Source: Caulobacter sp. (lineage in GTDB: Bacteria; Pseudomonadota; Alphaproteobacteria; Caulobacterales; Caulobacteraceae). From it: DNA of 64,000 nucleotides. The notes under the pieces were generated by a model. The model did not search any database and was not told the origin of the DNA. It worked only from the letters and a program-made list of their open reading frames with translations. The translations under genes were made by a program, and so were the position numbers. The DNA lies in contig JAUXVF010000025.1 of NCBI GenBank assembly GCA_030680355.1, positions 1 through 64,000 of the forward strand, in the 5' to 3' direction. This document shows, in pieces, positions 60,214-64,000 of the stretch (positions are counted from its first letter, which is position 1; the number at the start of each line of letters is the position of its first letter).

Positions 60214-60339
60214 ATGAAGGTCAGAAGCTCGCTGAAGTCGCTGAAGAATCGCCACCGCGACTGCAAGCTCGTGCGTCGCAAGGGCGTGATGTACGTGATC
60301 AACAAGACCAATCCGCGCTTCAAGGCCAAACAGGGCTGA
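60214..60339 (+). CDS. rpmJ: 50S ribosomal protein L36
   Basis: A 41-residue gene easily missed by length filters. [20 protein letters not shown], then [17 protein letters not shown] is the bL36 family, in the C-minus-like form with only one Cys (zinc-free variant). It is followed by the HAD gene after 2 bases. Confidence 0.95.
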   Translation: MKVRSSLKSLKNRHRDCKLVRRKGVMYVINKTNPRFKAKQG

Positions 60340-60341
60340 CG

Positions 60342-60971
60342 ATGGGCGCGCCCAGAGCTGTTCTCTGGGACGTTGGCAATGTGATCGTGGACTGGAGTCC
60401 GCGACGTCTCTACCAGAAGATTTTCAAGGAACCGGCCGCTTGCGACCGGTTCCTTTCGTCTGTCTGCACCATGGGCTGGCACCTTGAGACCGATCGCGGC
60501 CTGCCGCCCGAGGACAACACCCGCCGCCTGATCGCCCGGTTTCCAGACCATGAGGCCGCGATCCGCGCCTGGTGGGACCGCTGGGACGAGATGTTCGACG
60601 GCGCGATCCCGCAGACGGAAGCCGCCATCGAGGCTCTGGCCGAGGCCGGCGTGCCGCAGTTTGGTCTGACCAACATGTGGACGGGGACCTGGGCCTTCGT
60701 TCAGTCCCTCAGTCCGGCCTTCCGGCATTTTCAGGACACCGTGGTCTCGGCCGACGAAGGCCTGATCAAGCCGGACCCCCGAATTTACGCCATCGCCTGC
60801 GAACGGACCGGCCTCGCGCCGCAGGACCTGCTGTTCATCGACGACTCGGCGGCCAACATCGAAGCGGCCTCGGCGCTGGGCTTTCACGTCCACAGATTCG
60901 AGGACCCGGCCGCCCTGATTCCGCTGCTCGTCGGTCACGGCCTGCTTGAGGCGAGCGCCGGGGGGCGGTAG
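60342..60971 (+). CDS. HAD-superfamily hydrolase (IA, YihX-like)
   Basis: The 209-residue product has motif I as WDVGNVIVDW (D10 nucleophile), motif II LTNMW, motif III KPDPRIY and motif IV LFIDDSAANIEAA. It is a phosphatase-type HAD, probably acting on small sugar phosphates or nucleotides. It starts 2 bases after rpmJ and is likely co-transcribed with it. Confidence 0.9.
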   Translation: MGAPRAVLWDVGNVIVDWSPRRLYQKIFKEPAACDRFLSSVCTMGWHLETDRGLPPEDNTRRLIARFPDHEAAIRAWWDRWDEMFDGAIPQTEAAIEALAEAGVPQFGLTNMWTGTWAFVQSLSPAFRHFQDTVVSADEGLIKPDPRIYAIACERTGLAPQDLLFIDDSAANIEAASALGFHVHRFEDPAALIPLLVGHGLLEASAGGR

Positions 60972-61015
60972 AGGGTCGGCCTTCCCGATTCCTCCGACCT
61001 GTGAGAACCTTCCCC

Positions 61016-61282
61016 ATGGCCGACGACGCCTCCAACATCGAGGTTCTCAACGGAACCGCCCAGATCCAGCTCAAGACCATCCTCGAGCGTATCGAGCGTC
61101 TCGAGGAGGACAAGGCGGCGGTGATGACCGACCTCAAGGAGGTTTATGCCGAGGCCAAGGGCAACGGTTTCGACGTCAAGATCATCCGCAAGGTTGTCCG
61201 CATCCGCAAGATGGACCGCGCCAAGCGCCAGGAGGAGGACGCGCTGGTCGACCTCTACCTCTCGGCGATCGGGGAAATTTGA
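61016..61282 (+). CDS. gapR: Nucleoid-associated protein GapR (DUF2312)
   Basis: The 88-residue product (ATG at 61016) reads DDASNIEVLNGTAQIQLKTIL, EVYAEAKGNGFDVKIIRKVVR, IRKMDRAKRQEEDALVDLYLSAIGEI. This is the GapR family of Caulobacter, which clamps overtwisted AT-rich DNA ahead of forks and polymerases. Length and basic helices match. A TTG-start gene overlaps its stop. Confidence 0.96.
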   Translation: MADDASNIEVLNGTAQIQLKTILERIERLEEDKAAVMTDLKEVYAEAKGNGFDVKIIRKVVRIRKMDRAKRQEEDALVDLYLSAIGEI

Positions 61283-61593
61283 AGCGGACTCCGCCAGACC
61301 AAAGAGCGCAGGCCAAACGGTCCGCGCTGAACGCCCTCAAACGCGCCCGCCGCACCGCCGACAAGGCGGGTGTGGAGCTCTCCGACTGGGAGGGTGAATT
61401 CCTCGGCAGCGTCGAGGAACGGGTGAAGACCTACGGCCGCGCCTTCGGTGATCCCGAGAAGGGCGCGGCCGGCCAGGCCCTGTCCATGCTGCAGGCGGTC
61501 AAGCTCCGCGAGATCGTCGCCAAGGCCAAGGGCGAGAAAAAGACGCCGCCGCCGCGCAAGGGTTTCCGGCGGCGCGGACCCGCCGGGGAATGA
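61279..61593 (+). CDS. Small basic protein downstream of gapR
   Basis: Starting with TTG at 61279, overlapping the gapR stop (TTGA), the 104-residue product begins LKRTPPDQRAQAKRSALNALKRARRTADKAG and has WEGEFLGSVEERVKTYGRAF and a basic tail (PPPRKGFRRRGPAG). The position after gapR is probably conserved in relatives. Function unknown; the basic surface suits nucleic-acid binding. TTG start is inferred from the overlap and the absence of ATG. Confidence 0.65.
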   Translation: MKRTPPDQRAQAKRSALNALKRARRTADKAGVELSDWEGEFLGSVEERVKTYGRAFGDPEKGAAGQALSMLQAVKLREIVAKAKGEKKTPPPRKGFRRRGPAGE

Positions 61594-61600
61594 TCCGCCG

Positions 61601-62350
61601 ATGACGCTGTTCAAGGGACTGCCGCTCGCCGTTCTGGCCGTCGTCCTCGCCGCCTGCAGCGACCCGGCGCCGACCCAGGCCCCGTCCACCCCGCCGCCAT
61701 CGATCCAGGCCGCCGCCGGCCCGACCTGCCGTCTTCCGGGCGACGTTGCTCCGGCGCGGCAACAGCGACCGCCCGCCGACGAGGTCGACCCGGATGTGCC
61801 CACCACCGCCTATATGCTGGCCCTGACCTGGGCGCCGGAAATCTGCCGCACGCGCGGCCGGGACCGCGACTACGCCATCCAGTGCCGCGACAACGATTTC
61901 GGCTTTGTCCTGCATGGCCTGTGGCCCAACGGCGCGGGCCGCCGCCATCCCCGCTACTGCGCGCCCGCCCCGCCGCTCGACGCGGCCACGGTGCGCCGCC
62001 ACCTCTGTATGACGCCGGCCCCGACGATGCTGCAGCATGAGTGGGCCGCGCACGGCACCTGCGGCTGGTCGACGCCGGAGGCCTATTTCGACCAGGCGGC
62101 GGCGCTGTGGGAGTCCGTGAGGCTGCCGGAGATGGCTGGACCGACCCTGACCGCGGGCGAAATTCGCCGGGCCTTCGTCGCGGCCAACCCCGGCCTGGCC
62201 CGCAACGGGATCAATATCCGCACGACCGATGACAACCGGCTGCTGGACGTAAGGCTTTGCTACGACCTCGAATTCCGGCCGGCGGCCTGCCGTGGCGGGC
62301 TGGGCGCGCCCGACCGGGTCGTTGTGCAGATCGCCTCACGTCGGAACTGA
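61601..62350 (+). CDS. Ribonuclease T2-family protein
   Basis: The 249-residue product has a lipoprotein signal (LAVVLAACS, Cys 19). The two conserved active-site segments are FVLHGLWPNG (H105) and HEWAAHGTC (H146, E147, H151). It would hydrolyse RNA in the envelope. The ATG at 61601 lies 8 bases after the stop of the previous gene. Stop overlaps the first bases of the flagellin leader box. Confidence 0.9.
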   Translation: MTLFKGLPLAVLAVVLAACSDPAPTQAPSTPPPSIQAAAGPTCRLPGDVAPARQQRPPADEVDPDVPTTAYMLALTWAPEICRTRGRDRDYAIQCRDNDFGFVLHGLWPNGAGRRHPRYCAPAPPLDAATVRRHLCMTPAPTMLQHEWAAHGTCGWSTPEAYFDQAAALWESVRLPEMAGPTLTAGEIRRAFVAANPGLARNGINIRTTDDNRLLDVRLCYDLEFRPAACRGGLGAPDRVVVQIASRRN

Positions 62351-62442
62351 TAACGGCTCCCTAACGTCGAGGGTCCAGACTGGCGCCGAGGCAAAACGCC
62401 TCGCGGAGCAAAACGCGTCCGCGCCGGAATGTCAGGCCCGTT
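62349..62442 (+). promoter_or_regulatory. Structured leader of the first flagellin gene
   Basis: The leader starts with GATAACG (62349-62355), then CGAGGC-AAAAC-GCCTCG (62387-62403) and AGCAAAACGC (62407-62416), 26 bases before the ATG. The second flagellin has the same layout. A binding site for FlbT or FlaF, which act on flagellin leaders in Caulobacter, is a reasonable guess. Confidence 0.55.
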
Positions 62443-63276
62443 ATGTCGCTCAACAGCGTCAACACCAACGTGGGCGCCATGATCGCCCTGCAGAGTCTGA
62501 CGGCGGTCAACGCCCAGCTCTACACCGCGCAACGGCGCATCAGCACCGGGCTGAAGGTCGCCAGCGTCAAGGACAACGGGGCCATCTGGGCCATCGCCCA
62601 GAACCAGCGCGCGGAGTCCCGGTCGCTTGATGCGGTGAAAACCTCGCTCCAGCGTGGGCAGTCGATCGCCGATATCGCCATCGCCGGCGCCGAATCCATT
62701 TCCGACTTGCTGATGCAGATGAAGGAGAAGGCGCTCGCCGCCTCCGACCCGACCATCACGGCCACCGACAAGGCGGCGTTCAACGAAGACTATATCGCCC
62801 TGCGCAAACAGATCGACAGGGTCACCTCGAATGCGACGTTCGGCGGGGTCAGTCTGATCTCGTCGGGCAGCGCCGGGAACATTCGCGCCCTGGCCAACGC
62901 CAGCGCCAGCGCGACGGTTGATGTCGATCATATTGATCTGTCGACGACGGGCGGGACGATCGCGGGAACCCTGACGGATCTGTCGGGAACGGTCAGCGCC
63001 ACTGACCTGGCCGCCATCGATACGGCCCTGAGGGCGGTCAACACCGCCGCGGCGAAGTTCGGAACCGGCTCAAAGGCTCTCGACACCCACTTCACCTTCG
63101 TCGGCAAGCTGCAGGATGTCATCGACGCCGGCGTCGGCCGTCTGGTGGACGCTGACCTTGGCCGGGAAAGCGCGCGGCTGCAGGCTCTTCAGGTCATGCA
63201 ACAGCTGGCGATCCAGGCCCTGTCGATCGCCAACCAGGCGCCGTCGCTGCTGCTGCAGCTGTTCCGGTCGCGATAG
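62443..63276 (+). CDS. Flagellin
   Basis: The 277-residue product has the flagellin N-terminal domain (MSLNSVNTNVGAMIALQSL, RRISTGLKVASVKDN) and C-terminal domain (QLAIQALSIANQAPSLLLQLFR), with a short middle domain typical of Caulobacter-type flagellins. Exported by the flagellar type III system without a signal peptide. A second flagellin gene follows after 182 bases. Confidence 0.96.
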   Translation: MSLNSVNTNVGAMIALQSLTAVNAQLYTAQRRISTGLKVASVKDNGAIWAIAQNQRAESRSLDAVKTSLQRGQSIADIAIAGAESISDLLMQMKEKALAASDPTITATDKAAFNEDYIALRKQIDRVTSNATFGGVSLISSGSAGNIRALANASASATVDVDHIDLSTTGGTIAGTLTDLSGTVSATDLAAIDTALRAVNTAAAKFGTGSKALDTHFTFVGKLQDVIDAGVGRLVDADLGRESARLQALQVMQQLAIQALSIANQAPSLLLQLFRSR

Positions 63277-63371
63277 GGACCTATCCCGTTTCCGGTCACA
63301 CCCACCTTCACCCGGGCGAGCGGCGATCGAGGCCGTCAGACGCCGCCGTCGCTGGACGGGACTAACCTTTT

Positions 63372-63458
63372 GATAACGCTGTTCCTCGAAAATTCACCCG
63401 GAGCACAACGCTCCCGGTAGCAGAACGCGGCCGGCCTGGGGAAAACGGGCTCTTCGTC
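63372..63458 (+). promoter_or_regulatory. Structured leader of the second flagellin gene
   Basis: GATAACG (63372-63378), the stem GGAGC-ACAAC-GCTCC (63400-63414) and AGCAGAACGC (63419-63428) repeat the layout of the first flagellin leader. The ATG is 30 bases after the last box. Confidence 0.55.
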
Positions 63459-64000
63459 ATGTCGCTGAACAGCGTCAACAGCAACGTCGGCGCGATGATC
63501 GCGCTGCAGAACCTCAATTCATCCAATGCGGAGCTCGCCCGGACCCGGCAGCGGATCAGCACCGGATTCAAGGTTTCCAGCACGAAGGACAACGGCGCGG
63601 TATGGGCCATTGCTCAAGGCCAGCGCGGCGAGCAGCGAGCCCTTGACGCCGTCATCGGGTCGATCCAGCGCGGACAGTCGGTCGTTGACGTCGCCATCGC
63701 TGCTGGCGAGACGATCTCCGGGCTGCTGGTGAAGATCAAGCAGATGGCGCTGCCGCTTCTGGAGAATGACCAGCAGAACGCGGCTCTGCTGGCGCTGTCC
63801 TCCGACTACCTCGACTTCCTCGACCAGATCGACGCCGCCGCCGCGAGCGCCTCTTTCGCCGGCATGAACCTGATCTCGTCGGGCGGGGCCGATCAGGTGA
63901 AGGCTCTGGCCAACACGGTCGGCTCCGAGACGATTGATCTCGATCACGTCGACCTCTCGACGGACAGCCCGGCGATCAATCCGCTCCGTCCGGACGGGGT
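63459..64000 (+). CDS. Flagellin, second copy (cut by the window edge)
   Basis: The visible 180 residues start MSLNSVNSNVGAMIALQNL and read RQRISTGFKVSSTKDNGAVW. About 60% of residues match the first flagellin in the N-terminal domain by eye, with a diverged middle (LLVKIKQMALPLLEND). It is a tandem paralogue, with its own leader. The C-terminal domain lies beyond the window. Confidence 0.93.
   Translation, partial: MSLNSVNSNVGAMIALQNLNSSNAELARTRQRISTGFKVSSTKDNGAVWAIAQGQRGEQRALDAVIGSIQRGQSVVDVAIAAGETISGLLVKIKQMALPLLENDQQNAALLALSSDYLDFLDQIDAAAASASFAGMNLISSGGADQVKALANTVGSETIDLDHVDLSTDSPAINPLRPDG

Noticed and set aside
62349-62442. Sigma-54 promoter before the flagellin genes
   Set aside because: Neither leader shows GG and GC dinucleotides at -24/-12 spacing. 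The shared GATAACG box is kept as an observation, but its type of promoter is not assigned.

Overview
The window is high-GC alphaproteobacterial DNA, most likely from the family Caulobacteraceae (Caulobacter, Phenylobacterium or a close relative). This rests on several recognisable proteins: GapR, CpdR, an alphaproteobacterial F0 operon with separate b and b' genes, the ethylmalonyl-CoA pathway enzymes Ccr and Ecm, MnmC, and short flagellins in tandem copies. Gene density is high and almost all of it reads as chromosomal housekeeping and metabolic DNA. The first 200 or so bases do not look like the rest and may be an assembly join.

Layout. 0.2-3.4 kb: an OmpA-family C-terminal domain, then the F0 ATP synthase operon atpI-atpB-atpE-atpF'-atpF. 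3.5-9.4 kb: a small membrane protein and the glycine cleavage operon (gcvT-gcvH-gcvPA-lipoprotein-gcvPB, minus strand) headed by a tandem glycine riboswitch; an unknown lipoprotein gene is wedged between gcvPA and gcvPB. 9.4-16.2 kb: aminotransferase, SDR oxidoreductase, GH29 fucosidase, extensin-like protein, CMD protein and an MFS pump. 16.2-20.8 kb: ecm, an enoyl-CoA hydratase and ccr, part of the ethylmalonyl-CoA pathway. 20.8-31.5 kb: HWE/HisKA_2-type kinase, beta-lactamase-fold hydrolase, GH13 enzyme, M20 peptidase, a Rieske oxygenase overlapping a globin, an SPFH/NfeD pair, and a nitroreductase-MarR operon with a clear operator. 31.6-42.2 kb: rnhA, thrB and ispH, with an AbrB/Doc toxin-antitoxin pair between thrB and ispH; then argS, a hybrid histidine kinase and a DEAD-box RNA helicase.

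42.2-46.6 kb is the accessory region: a field of palindromic repeats, then a retron (PRTase/winged-helix effector, msr-msd RNA and retron reverse transcriptase, all minus strand, with clearly lower GC), then a PemK/Phd toxin-antitoxin pair flanked by a 13-bp direct repeat. The retron is the strongest candidate for an interesting, largely uncharacterised defence system. 46.7-64 kb returns to core genes: typA, a candidate unannotated sRNA with a textbook terminator, an N-formylglutamate amidohydrolase, cpdR, tRNA-Val, a LuxR-type regulator locus with conflicting reading frames, mnmC, motA, an MFS pump, a lytic transglycosylase, rpmJ, a HAD hydrolase, gapR, an RNase T2 and two flagellin genes whose leaders share a structured RNA motif.

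Functions are assigned by reading protein motifs without database searches. Start codons were chosen from ribosome-binding sites and family length.
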